30,711 nt of DNA from contig JH152688.1 of NCBI GenBank assembly GCA_000226015.1, positions 67,170 through 97,880 on the forward strand, given 5' to 3'. A model generated the notes under the pieces. That model made no database searches. It was not told where the DNA came from and saw only the letters and a list, made by a program, of their open reading frames with translations. The position numbers and the translations under genes are program-made. The number at the start of each line of letters is the position of its first letter. Positions within the stretch are counted from its first letter, which is position 1. Below are positions 11,201-23,200 of this stretch, piece after piece. Origin of the DNA: Mnemiopsis leidyi (taxonomy: Eukaryota > Ctenophora > Tentaculata > Lobata > Bolinopsidae).

Positions 11201-14200
11201 TTCAAATTTCGGGTTAGCCTGTAGAAGGCAACGCCCGAAACTAATACTTTTACCAGATCCATATGGGTGCATGTGGCACCCATATCTGTAACCAGCCTTT
11301 GAAGTCACTTTCGCTGTACCGATTTGCACAGCTCCCCATTTCTCAAGCGTTTGGCTGGGAGAACCGGGAGACTGCATAGATACAACGAGATCATTAGCAG
11401 AACGTCCACCAAGCTCACCACACGACCAAGTAGCTACAAGCGTGATTTGAACTCGCAATCTTTTGATTACAAAATTGGCGCACGAACCAACTGCGCTACT
11501 TGGCCGTAAATACTTGGATGAATTTTCAAAAATAATTGCAATGATAAAGTCAGACCTCCTCATTTGAACAGTCTCTTTTTGTTACTATGGTATAGAAACA
11601 TCAACTCGAAGCGAACTGTCCACCAAGCTGAAAAGAAGAAAGAATAGTTGAGGAGAATTCTCCTCTTGTTTCGTAGATTTGTGTTTCGGATTTACTGCCT
11701 AACAGGCTTTAACTGTGGGAAAAATTGTAACTGTAGAAGTTTAGAGCATGTCGCTCATGATTTGTCTTCTTATGTCATTGGTGTATCGTTGTGTGCCCCG
11801 AAGGGCATCGTGATGATGCAAAAGCAATATTTGTAGGCTAAATCACGCCGAAATATTTCCTTGTGTTTGGAATTCAACAATAACGTGTGAAACTATTGCT
11901 ACTTCATCATTAAAACAAGAAGCCTTTGGCATAGCTAAGATGATGCCAGTAATAAAGATAACAACTAAAAACTTCAGATAAATTTAACATCATCATCTTT
12001 AAACACCAACAAGGAAAGCAGCTGATACAAGCAAGTATCTTAACATTGAAATATTTAAAATCTTAGTCTGTATCTCGCACTTTCTACTGCAATATGCGCA
12101 GGCCCGTAGTTAGGCCCTGAATATGCGCTATCTCCGCATCCTATATTGCAATGATAGCCGATCCCGGGTGCTAGTGCCAAGATATTCCTGTGGTATTTTG
12201 TTGCAAATCCTCTGCACGGTATTTTAAAACAACTGCAATACGGAAATTGGATAGCGTCTGTGCAACTTATTTTGCATTATGTGAAGTTGGTCATTTTGCT
12301 CAATTGCTATTGTTCGGCCGTTATACTCAGATATCCCAAAATACTTGTGCGTGGTGCTCCATAGTTTTTGTATGGACTAATAAAATAAATTATAATGATA
12401 AAATAAATTCAAACTGATAAATTTAATAAACTTCATACCCCTTGATACACAGAGTTGAAAGTGTTGCAAAGCTGATTGGAATCAAGGGTAAAGTCTGGTA
12501 TTTCTTGTTCCATGTACATTGTGTATAGTATAAATACAACTATTTGCATTTTGAATAGATGTGTAGCGTATTTTGAATAAATGTATGGCGTATTTTTAAT
12601 AAATGCCTGACATATTTTGGATAAATGTGTAGCGTATTTCGAATAAATTCATAGCATATTCTGAAAAATTTATAGCGTATCTCCAATAAATTTATAGCGT
12701 ATTTCGAAGGAATTTATAGTGTATTTTGAATAAATGTACAACGTATTTTAAATAAATGTATAGCGTATTTTCACTCAATGTATAGCGTGTTCAAGTTCAC
12801 TGCCTGCTTGTCTTCATGTTCTATACTGTACATTTCTCTGTGCTGTTTGTAATTTTATAAGAAGTTTGAGCAGGTCGTTCTGTCTGTACTGTACAGTAGC
12901 CAGTGTAAAGTAACATGTGATGTAATGAATATTGACCTTGTAAAACAAATAATATTATTGTTCTACATGCAGATAAGAGGGTGCCAGTATGAAATATGCA
13001 CATGTGATATATAGTCTTGTATTTCAGGGAAGAGGAAGAAGAGAATATTCTAGAACTTCTGAGGAAAAGAAAAGAGAAACTTCTAAACAATAAACCAGGT
13101 TTGTCTGGAATGAAAACAGTTTCTTTGTTGTGGGTTAATCAATTTGTATAATCAGATGAATGATTGGTTAATCATATAGCGCTTGATTGCGGAATTGAAA
13201 ATAGCAGGAGAATAATTTTATAAATCACAATCATAATGATAATACATGTAACTTGATAATGATAGTTTAGCTTATATTTTATTCGTTCTCTGTTCTGAAG
13301 CTTTTAAAAGGTAATTCGATTTACCGCATATAAATGCTTAAATGAATCACATAATGATTTCATTCACCGCGCTAAAATACTCAAATAAATCACATAATAA
13401 TTTGATTTACCGCACATAAGTACTTAAATGAATAACATAACTCTAACAACATTTTTAACTTGAATAAATCCAACTCATTAGCACACCACCACTAGTTAGA
13501 GAACGAGTAAATCGGTGTTCGAATATTTAAAGATTTAAATCTTAGTCGTTGTTATTGTCAATGATCTCATGAAATATGTTACGCGACAGATGTGAGTAAG
13601 ATGTGTACATATTATAATGAACAGGACTATAAATAAGGTCATCACGTACATCTTTTGTCAAGTGAAACGCGACAGATATTGTGTTACTATATAATTTGTA
13701 CTGTATTAAAATTCCGAGTTGTCAAATTGTCGATAAGATATCTGGTACTTGGCAGTTAAAATGAGTGAAATAAGTACATCGTACATTTATGAGCAGGATA
13801 CTCCTGCTAAGGAGTACACCTGTATAAAAACATTACTTTCAGACAGTGTTCAGCGTAAATATTTACATGGTGGTTAAATCCGGTGAATTTTAGGCAAAAA
13901 TACCGTTGAACTGTATGCAAAAGCCGGTTGAATTGTAAGTTAAAATAAAAAACATTTCGGTACAAAAATGATAACTTTGTAAATGTAGCTTCAAGGAAGT
14001 ATCGAAAGTCGAAACAATTGGACAGGACACACTACAATACTACAATAGTACAATAGTACACTACTATTGTGTGTCGTGCGTACAGTACTTATATTTCATT
14101 TGCTCCACATAGATGACTTTTACTTTGTTTGAGTCTGTAACTTGTGGCTCTGTTCTTAATTAAGACTAAGAATTTTATAATCTTCTTGTATGCTTATATT

Positions 14201-17200
14201 CTTGTTCAAGTAGTAAAATTAAGCAAATGTTGTTAAATTTTAGTAAGTTTTAAGTAACGTCAACAAACTTAGGAACATCAATGCAATGTATTCATGGTAC
14301 AGTGACGTAAACATGAAATAAATGTTTTACTTGGGAGGGTGGTTGTCTGAGTTTTGGAGTTGTCCCTTACAAGGGAAGACTTATCGCTTCACTGAGCTGA
14401 TAGAAGGTTCCCCTATTTTATCTGACATTTTGTTCACATGGTTACCAGGTTGTTATTCACACGGTTACCAGGTTGTTGTTCACACGGTTACCAGGTTGTT
14501 GTTCCCACGGTTACCAGGTTGTTATTCATATGGTTACCAGTTTGTTGTTAACATGGTTACCAGGTTGTTGTTCACATTTTTACCAGGTTGTTGTTCACAC
14601 GGTTACTAGGTTGTTATTCATATGGTTACCAGTTTGTTGTTCAAATGGTTACCAGGTTGTTGTTCACATGGTTACCAGGTTGTTGTTCACACGGTTACCA
14701 GGTTGTTGTTCACATGGTTACCTGGTTGTTTCACACGGTTACCAGGTTGTTGTTAACATGGTTACCAGGTTGTTGTTAACATGGTTACCAGGTTGTTGTT
14801 CACACGGTTACCAGGTTGTTGTTCACATGGTTACTAGGTTGTTGTTCACACGGTTACCCAGTTTGTTGTACAATCGGTTGCAGGTTATCAGTTTGTTATT
14901 CATAAGGTTACCATAACGACAAGATCACATGACCCGGTAACAACACGTGATCCCAGGTTGTTGTTCATACGGTTACCATGACGACAAGATCACATGACCC
15001 GGTAACAACACGTGATCCCAGGTTGTTGTTCACACGAGCGGTGCAAGCCGGTAGGAGACAACCCTGATCACGGCCCCCGACTACACACGTGGCCGTGTAT
15101 TCTGTCAAGATACAGCCAGCTTGAACCGGCATCCCCTCCACCAGCACAAACTGGTAGGAGCTTCTGTAGATTACAGCTCGGTTTCCTAGCAACCTTAGCT
15201 AGCAAGCATATAGCAATCTTAGTTAGTAAATTTAGCAAGCATAGTAAGCAACATATAGCAAGCATATAGCTACCTTAGTTATAAGAAAATTTAGCAAGCT
15301 TAGTAAGCAGCATATAGCAAGCATATAGCTACCTTAGTTAACGAACTTAGCATCCTAGCTAGCAAATATAAGCATCCAAATTAGCAATTTTAGCCAAATT
15401 AGCATCCTAGCTAGTGAATTTAGCAACCTCAGCTAACAAATTTAACAATCTTAGCTTGTAAATGTGGCCTAGCATAGCATCCTAGCTAGCAAATAAGCAA
15501 CCTCGGCTTGCTTAGCAAGTAAAAATTTAAGAGATTTTCTAAAAACGGCTGGTTGTGTGTTATGCTGCTGTCTTTGTCGCATCTTCTTTGATTTTCCTAT
15601 CGCCTACATGTTTGTGTTATTTAATTTCAAAAGCAATTTGTTACGTCACCCTCATCAATCAGACTAGTTCACAAACGTCACTTATTTTGTAGTCATCTTT
15701 TAGAGATAAAACTAGAATTTGGCTCTACTGCGAATTCTAAAAAAGATTCCTGATCCTTGACTCAACGACGTTGAGGCATATATCTAAAGTTAAGCAATTA
15801 CCTACCTGCAGCTTTGAAGTGATGACTGAAATCAATATTTTGGTTAATCCTGCAGAAATACTAAATCAAAACTTATCCGAAGATTTTTTGGGCGAATTTA
15901 TGAACGTCCACATTGTGTTTTAAAAAGATCTAAATTTATTTCCATCTTCGAAAATTCAATCATTTTTATTGAAAAGAAAGAAAGGAATTGCCATATACAT
16001 ATTGATATAGAAGACTTTGATAAAAATTTAAAATCTGGCGTAAAATTCGATCGCTCCAACACCTGATCTAATTTTTCAACTTGTGACCTTCTAAGTATTT
16101 GATAAAAACCACATAAGATTTTTTCATATCGATACATATCGGCAAACGTACGAATATGGAGGTGAACAATCGGTTGTTTATAATCATATTAACAAGTCTA
16201 AAAAGTTGTGAAAAGTTTGTTGAAATCTCTTTGTTTGGAATAAAAACTAAGAAAAAAACTTCCGAGGGAACTTCGAAACAAAGGAATTTTTCATTACTTT
16301 TCGCTTGAGAAACCGCGAACCAAAGCTGTGACCGGACCACCTGCCTCCTTCAACCAGACTACTTAAACCCTCGATCCGGCTCACTCATCACCCGTTTACA
16401 ACAAACTCATCATGAAGATCTTCATCGTTCTTGCTGTTGCTATCGCCGCTGTGTCGGCCTCCAAGGACCAGATTGTCAATCTAGCTGCAGGAGACCCCAA
16501 GGTCATGCTCGGACTTTTCAACGAGTTTCAGTGGGAGTTTGGCAGGGAGTACGCCCCTGCTGAAAGGAGGATGAGACTTGCAAATTTCCAGAGGTAAGGT
16601 TTTTAATTTTATTCCCTGAATTTAACAACAAGTCTACTTGACTCGCTTTCGTGAGTTTATGTCCAGCCAAATAGTAATGATTTGATCAAGTTTAAGACAT
16701 GTGATTGGGGTTTATTTGCTTACTTTTCCAAGGATAACTTTATCGTTCATTTGCTCAGATTCGTGAAAGACGCTGCCAGATACAACGAACAAGAAGAAGA
16801 TGTCACCTACGGTATCACCCTCTTTGCTGACCTGACTGAAGCTGAAGCTGAAAACATGCGCGGATTTAACGCCACTGGGCTGCCTGCCGCCAATGAGGAT
16901 GATGATGCACCTCAGGAAATCAACCCCAAGTTCAACCTGGGATCCAACCACCAGAGCAGAATGGGACCCGCCAAAGACCAAGGTCGAACCAACGCCTGTT
17001 GGGCTTTCGCTGCTACCGCTGTCCTGGAAGGTCACTCAGCCATCGTCAACGGAAGGTATGTCTCTCTCTCTGAACAGGAAGTCGCTGACTGCACCCAGGG
17101 ATCCACTGTGGCCAGCGGAGGATTCCACAACAGAGCTCTGGAGGCTGTCCAGAGGACCGGACATCTGACCACACATGCCAACCAGCCCTTCACCCACCGA

Positions 17201-20200
17201 GACGGATACAGGTGCATCACCTCCCACCAGAACGCTCTTCCCTTCAGGATCACCGGCGTACACCAGGTCAGGGGTGACAATGGTCTTGCCACCGCTCTTG
17301 CCGGCGGACCTGTTGCCTCTGGTATGGCATTTGATCGCCAACTCTCTGCTTACCGTGGAGGCATCTACGTCAACACAAGCTGCATGTACTCTAGGCCCAA
17401 CCACGCTGTCACCACTGTCGGATACACCAGCAGCTACTGGATTGTGAGGAACAGTTACGGAACTGGGTGGGGAGAGCAGGGACATGTTAGGTTCACCCGA
17501 CAGGTTAACAACATGTGCCACATCTCCAACTACGCTTTCTCCATCTCTGTTCAAAGAAGTGGCCAGGAAAAGGAAGAATAGAGGCTCATCTCAGCTGATT
17601 GAATCTGGAGGAGTTGAAGATGTCATTAGAGCTTGAACTGCTTCTCTAGCATTATATATTTCAAAATATAACTCAGCAAATAATTGCATTTTTTCTTAGC
17701 TTTAAGACTTTAAATAAATGAAAAAATTTTAAAAAATCAACGCCTTTTATGGCGTAAGGATAAGGTCAATATCAAATATGATAAAAGAATAGTAATGGGG
17801 CTTATGATTAAAACTGATTCATCCTTTTTTGCTAAAAAGTTGATGATTAGTCCGAGGAAAGTTGATGATTTGACCCAGGAAATCAGCCCCAAGTTTACTC
17901 AGGAAGCAATTCTCTTGCTGAGGTATGACAAGTAGGTCGTTATGGTACTGAGCATTTCATTAAGATAAAGTATTGCCTGAAAAAGAAAGGCCAACGCATC
18001 ACATTCAAATGTCGCAAAAAGCTATATTATGAAAGGAATTCTCTCTGCTAGTCTTTCAATAAGCAAAAACCCAAGACCATCTTTGTTGACACATTGATAA
18101 TCTAAGTCAGTATAATCTATGATCAAGAAAAACGGTCTATGTCGGTCTAAATTGGAGGCTTCGCAAATTTGTTTCAAAATTTGAGATTGAGAACAGAGAG
18201 CGTTATTTATTGTTTGTTCGAACCTGACTTTTTATTGGTCAATAGCTGTCACATGTCAAAACAAAATTGTGACACCTCCCCACGAATGCCGTCCCCTCTT
18301 GTGTCAAAGTATTCGCAGTGATATCTCGTGGGGGTACGATTTAATAAGACCAAATACCTCCGTATGACATAATCTTAAAATAATTTAACCTTTTAGTCGT
18401 TCTTATGAGAGACATGTTTTCCGTGAATAGAAAATAGTGCCTATGTTGCATATATATCTACATGATTTAAGTTGGCGCTATATTAAGGGCCTAAAAACCT
18501 AGCAAGTTTTTCAGCAATGGCTAGTTTAATTTCAATAGGCTGCTTAAAACTTTAACTGAAATTTCACAGGTTGAATTGGATCATACGATTAACACGTCTT
18601 TCTTAGATATTTAATGGTTTCTATAGACCCTTTTGTTTCAAATTAATAACACGGAAAAAAGTCGTGGAAAACAAAAGACCATTTCCCACCTCTCGCTCAA
18701 AAACGGCCAGCAGATTTGATTTATTCTAAAACCGTACCACCTGCCATCCCTTAATCAGACTATTTAAACTGTCCAACTTTCTGGATCATCACCGATTTTC
18801 AACAGATCAACCCAATCATGAAGATGTTCGTCGTTCTTTTCGTAGCCATCGCCGCTGTCTCGGCCTCCAAGGACCAGATGGTCAATCTGGCTGCGGGAGA
18901 CCCCAAGGTCATGCTCGGACTTTTCAACGAGTTTCAGTGGGAGTTTGGCAGGGAGTACGCCCCTGCTGAAAGGAGGATGAGACTAGCTAACTTCCAGAAG
19001 TGAGTTTTCTGCTTACTTTGAGTCTTACATTAAACCCATTACCGTATCAAGGCTTGTTTATCCAATATCACATATATTTGCAGTTGTCTCATTGAAATTT
19101 AGAAAATTTCAAACTCATCAATTTGTAATAACCTCACTTTAGATAATTCTATCACAGACATCATATCTCAGATTCGTGAAAGACGCTGCCAGATACAACG
19201 ATGAAGACGAAGATGTCACCTACGGAATCACCCTCTTCGCTGACCTGACTGAAGCCGAAATCGAGAACATGCACGGTTTCAATGCCACTGCTATGCCTGA
19301 CGAAGAAGTTGATGACGAGCCACAGGAGATCAACCCCAAATTCAACTTGGGATCCAACCACCAAGGTAGATTCGGACCTGCCAAGAACCAGCAAAACACC
19401 AACGCCTGTTGGGCTTTCGCTGCCACTGCCGTCCTGGAGGGCCATGCTGCCATCGCCAGTGGACGATACACCTCACTCGCTGAGCAGGAAACCGCTGACT
19501 GCACCCAGGGATCCACTGTGGCCAGCGGAGGATTCCACAACAGAGCTCTGGAGGCTGTCCAGAGGACCGGACATCTGACCTCCTCTCAATATATGCCCTT
19601 CACTTTCAGGGACGGATACGGATGCAACACCCGAAACCCCAACGCTCTTCCTTTCAGAATCACCAGCGTCCGCAGAGTCAACGGTGACAGCGGTCTTGCT
19701 CATGCTCTCGGAAGTGGACCCGTTGCCTCTGGCATGGGATTCGACCGACAGCTCTCTGCCTACCGAGGTGGAATCTACTACAACAGAAGCTGCATGAATG
19801 TGCAGAACCACGCTGTCACCACTGTCGGATACACCAGCAGCTACTGGATTGTGAGGAACAGTTACGGAACTGGGTGGGGAGAGCAAGGACATGTTAGGTT
19901 CACCAGACAGTACAACAACATGTGCCACATCTCCAGCTACGCTTACTACATCACTGTTCAGAGGACCGGACAGGAGAAGGAAGAATAGAGAAGATAATCC
20001 TATCGTAGACCATGGGACGCCTACTCGGATCTTATGATTAATGTTTAGTTGAGACAAAAGGTTTTGTTTGTCAGCTAATAAATGTTGTATGATTTTGCGT
20101 ATTTTAGTAGTACAAAAAATAAGTTTTAGATAATTGGTGCTTGTAGGAGTCATGACAAGTAATTACATTGCCGCGAAATTTTACCATATTCTCGGCAGCT

Positions 20201-23200
20201 TGCACAAACCTATTGCGGGGTTTTGGGATTAAGCTCTAACCCTAACTTCAACTCTATCTCTCTCTTGTTCTACTTCTTCTAAGCCCTATTTTTCTAATAG
20301 TGACAAAAGGGCTTTCGGGATAATAATCAGAAGATTTAAGATCACGCCCAAATCAGTCCCTTTGATCAATTTATTTGACAAAGGGATGTTTACAATTTTC
20401 AACAAATAATGTTTTTTACGCCCTCCATAGCTCAATGATGCAGGCTTATAAAATTAATTATGAAGTTAGCTAGGTGTTTTGGCAAAATGCCCATTTTGCC
20501 AAAACTAGTCAGTCAAATGTCAATAAAGTAGCCAATACAACAAAAATTTAGACAATTAGGAATAGATCTTACGTATAAAGAGTTTGAGTTGGTAAAGATA
20601 GGACCCAGTATCTGTCGAGTCGAAATACACTGCCACAATCTTCTTCTCCCACAAATCCCTCCAGTCAGAACTCTCACTACACATTTCATCAGACAATTCC
20701 AAGTCTAGAACCTCCACCCACCCACAGAAAATCCTGATTCCCTTGGAAGTTGTCTTTATGACAAAGTTGGTCCTGGACATTAGAGTTGGTTCAACAGGGA
20801 ACTCCAGACAGTGATCCATGCATGGCTCGATCTTGTAGGTCAGCACATCTGTAAACTTGATTTTCACTGACTTAAAAGTGTCGTCCTGGTTGTAAAGCCT
20901 GAGTTGGATTAGGTCGTTGCTTCCCGCCGTACTTTTTGTCCTGACTTTTAGAAACATTTTCTCCATGTCAATCGGGATTTTTCTTTCACGTGCCACTGCT
21001 ATCAAATCTGATAAATATTGCGATTTTTGTCATCTTTCTTTGAGCTGATAAATTTTTCAATAATCCCAGTAGCACATGTCCATAGTGTGTTCAGTTGTTA
21101 TCAAATTTAATTTATGATCAAATTTTACCTGGATTAAGAGCATCTACTATAACTCCCAGTAAAATGAGCAGTAGCCCCCAAATACTTGTCATACCAACGT
21201 TATTCGTGAAGACCTAAATATACTGTTAATATGCTTAGTACTGCTGTAGGAAAGCAAGCAAAGTTAATGCAAAGATATGTCAAAAGGAAGCTCAGGCTAC
21301 GCTAAGCGTGCGCTAGTAATGTCATGAGTCATGTTCGTGAGTCTTGAACAGAATCTCTTTGTTTTCTCTAACCCTCTTTCCTGCCTCCAAATCCTTGTCT
21401 TTTCAGTGCTTACTTTCTATTAAGAGAGATATAGTCTCCTTACCCTGTCTGCACGATAGGGATCAAAGATCTTATACGTTGACTTCGGTCGTTGGCCGTT
21501 ACCCCGAATAACTACCTCTTTTGTTAGCTAGCGAATGAAATTGTGCTAGTCACGTTGTTTCTGCCCCATGTCACGTGATATTTATGATATCATAGTTGTT
21601 TACTGGGTACTTCTTTTTACTACTATTTGAAACCGTTACAGTCCTATTTGTAAGGCTGAAATCGTCTGTGTGGGTAACTTTTGTCATATTGAATCAACGA
21701 GATGAGCCAAAGGAGACAAAATCTAAATCCCAATTTGTCCTGAAAGATAACGATAACAACTTAAGTTAGTTACCACAACACAAATTTTGGCACTTTTGCA
21801 GCAGCAGTTGATTAATAATGACTGGTTAACTTAGTTAAACTGTTAATTAAATCACAGTTAAATAGTTACAAAAACAGTTAGTTAAGAAGTTTGCCTGGAC
21901 ATGAACTTGATCAGAACTTCACCTACTACATCCAAAATGTAATCAAAATATTATCTCTGTACTACATTGTAGTTGTCTATCATATCTCTGATTTTACTGG
22001 TGCTTCTTTACCGTGCTTTTGATTTTCTGTTTTTATGTGCTGATTTCACATCATATCATGCTTTTACACTAGCTATTGCACGGGGCTGAAATTCTTATAA
22101 ACGCTGTCAAATAAGCATATTTATTTAATATCATACCACGTGACAGTGCGATTTAAAAGTTATTCCACCCCAAAGTAAAAGTTAAAGGCGAAAATAAGCA
22201 GTACCAATCTGGCATATCAATGTGAAATTTCTGTAGATAAGCTGATAAGACCTTTTCTCGCTCCTAAACTGTTCCAGGCACATATAATCTCCCCAGTCTT
22301 TTTCCCACAACTCACCCGAACAACAATTTCAGTTGAAACTGATGCTGCACCCAAGACTCCAGACTCTCCACCCGACGATCTGGAGCGGCAAACACTGGAC
22401 TCTTTGGAGGGACTCACCTCTGTTGTAAGCTATTTTTAGAAAGCACTTAAATTCTGTAACCTGCGTGCAGCTTACTGATTATCATGATGTTTTTTGCAGA
22501 TAAAAGTATTTTCGGAACTTTTCGTCATACCAAATCTCTATGCTCTTACTAAAATGTCTCTCAATAATATGTCGTCCATTACTTAGTGTAGTACTGCATA
22601 ACGTACATGCTAATCCTTTGAAGGGCTCACTAATTTGTCATCACCTGACATGCCGTTTAGTAGACATTATATACTAGACACTATATACTGGACATTATAT
22701 GTAGTAGGCAGTACAATGTAGTCTATCTTTAATAGTCCTGTCTAATTTGTCATCATTTAGAATACCTGGATTGAGACATTTAACAGGAAGAATTTAAATT
22801 TGTCACAATTGTCATGGCTATAGTTTTTACCGTTGCCATAATTTCTCAGATAATCAAAGAACGAGATCAAGCTCGCAAAGAGCGCAATAGTGCGCGAGCG
22901 CAGTGCGCCGCCATTCTCAACGAATATGACGGCAGGAGACAAGCATGGCAGAACCAGTTGAACGTTGTTAAAATACGACTGGAACACTACGCCAGAAGAC
23001 ATGATAAGGTAAGGAATGTGAGATATGTAAAATATTGGAGATAAGAATATAGAAGTACGATAAGAGTATAGAAGTATCAATAAATGTTGGCTACATTGAC
23101 AAGTCCCAAATGACATTGTACTTACGAAAGTCGAAAGTGTACCTTTTTATATGTCGCCGTCAGTTCCATCGAACAACCGCTAAGGGTGTAATGAACATTG

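Noticed and set aside
11427-11508. Genuine tRNA gene on the minus strand
   Set aside because: A and B boxes are near consensus and an acceptor stem is visible, but the anticodon arm is irregular and the sequence continues into a SINE-type body and tail.
11192-11563. 123-codon minus-strand open frame
   Set aside because: It lies entirely over the SINE-like element and its tRNA-like head; not a protein gene.
14322-14916. Three overlapping open frames in the 23-bp array
   Set aside because: The repeat unit lacks stops in the plus frames; the products are repeats of the unit with no start or splice context.
14430-15036. CRISPR-like array
   Set aside because: The units are contiguous tandem repeats without unique spacers, and the DNA is clearly from an animal.
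15898-16340. Minus-strand open frames upstream of protease 1
   Set aside because: They overlap each other in different frames, show no domain, and lie in the A/T-rich promoter flank.
17036-20153. Long minus-strand open frames opposite the proteases (172 and 226 codons)
   Set aside because: They are antisense shadows of the codon bias of the plus-strand protease exons; they have no domain and occur in the same places in both copies.
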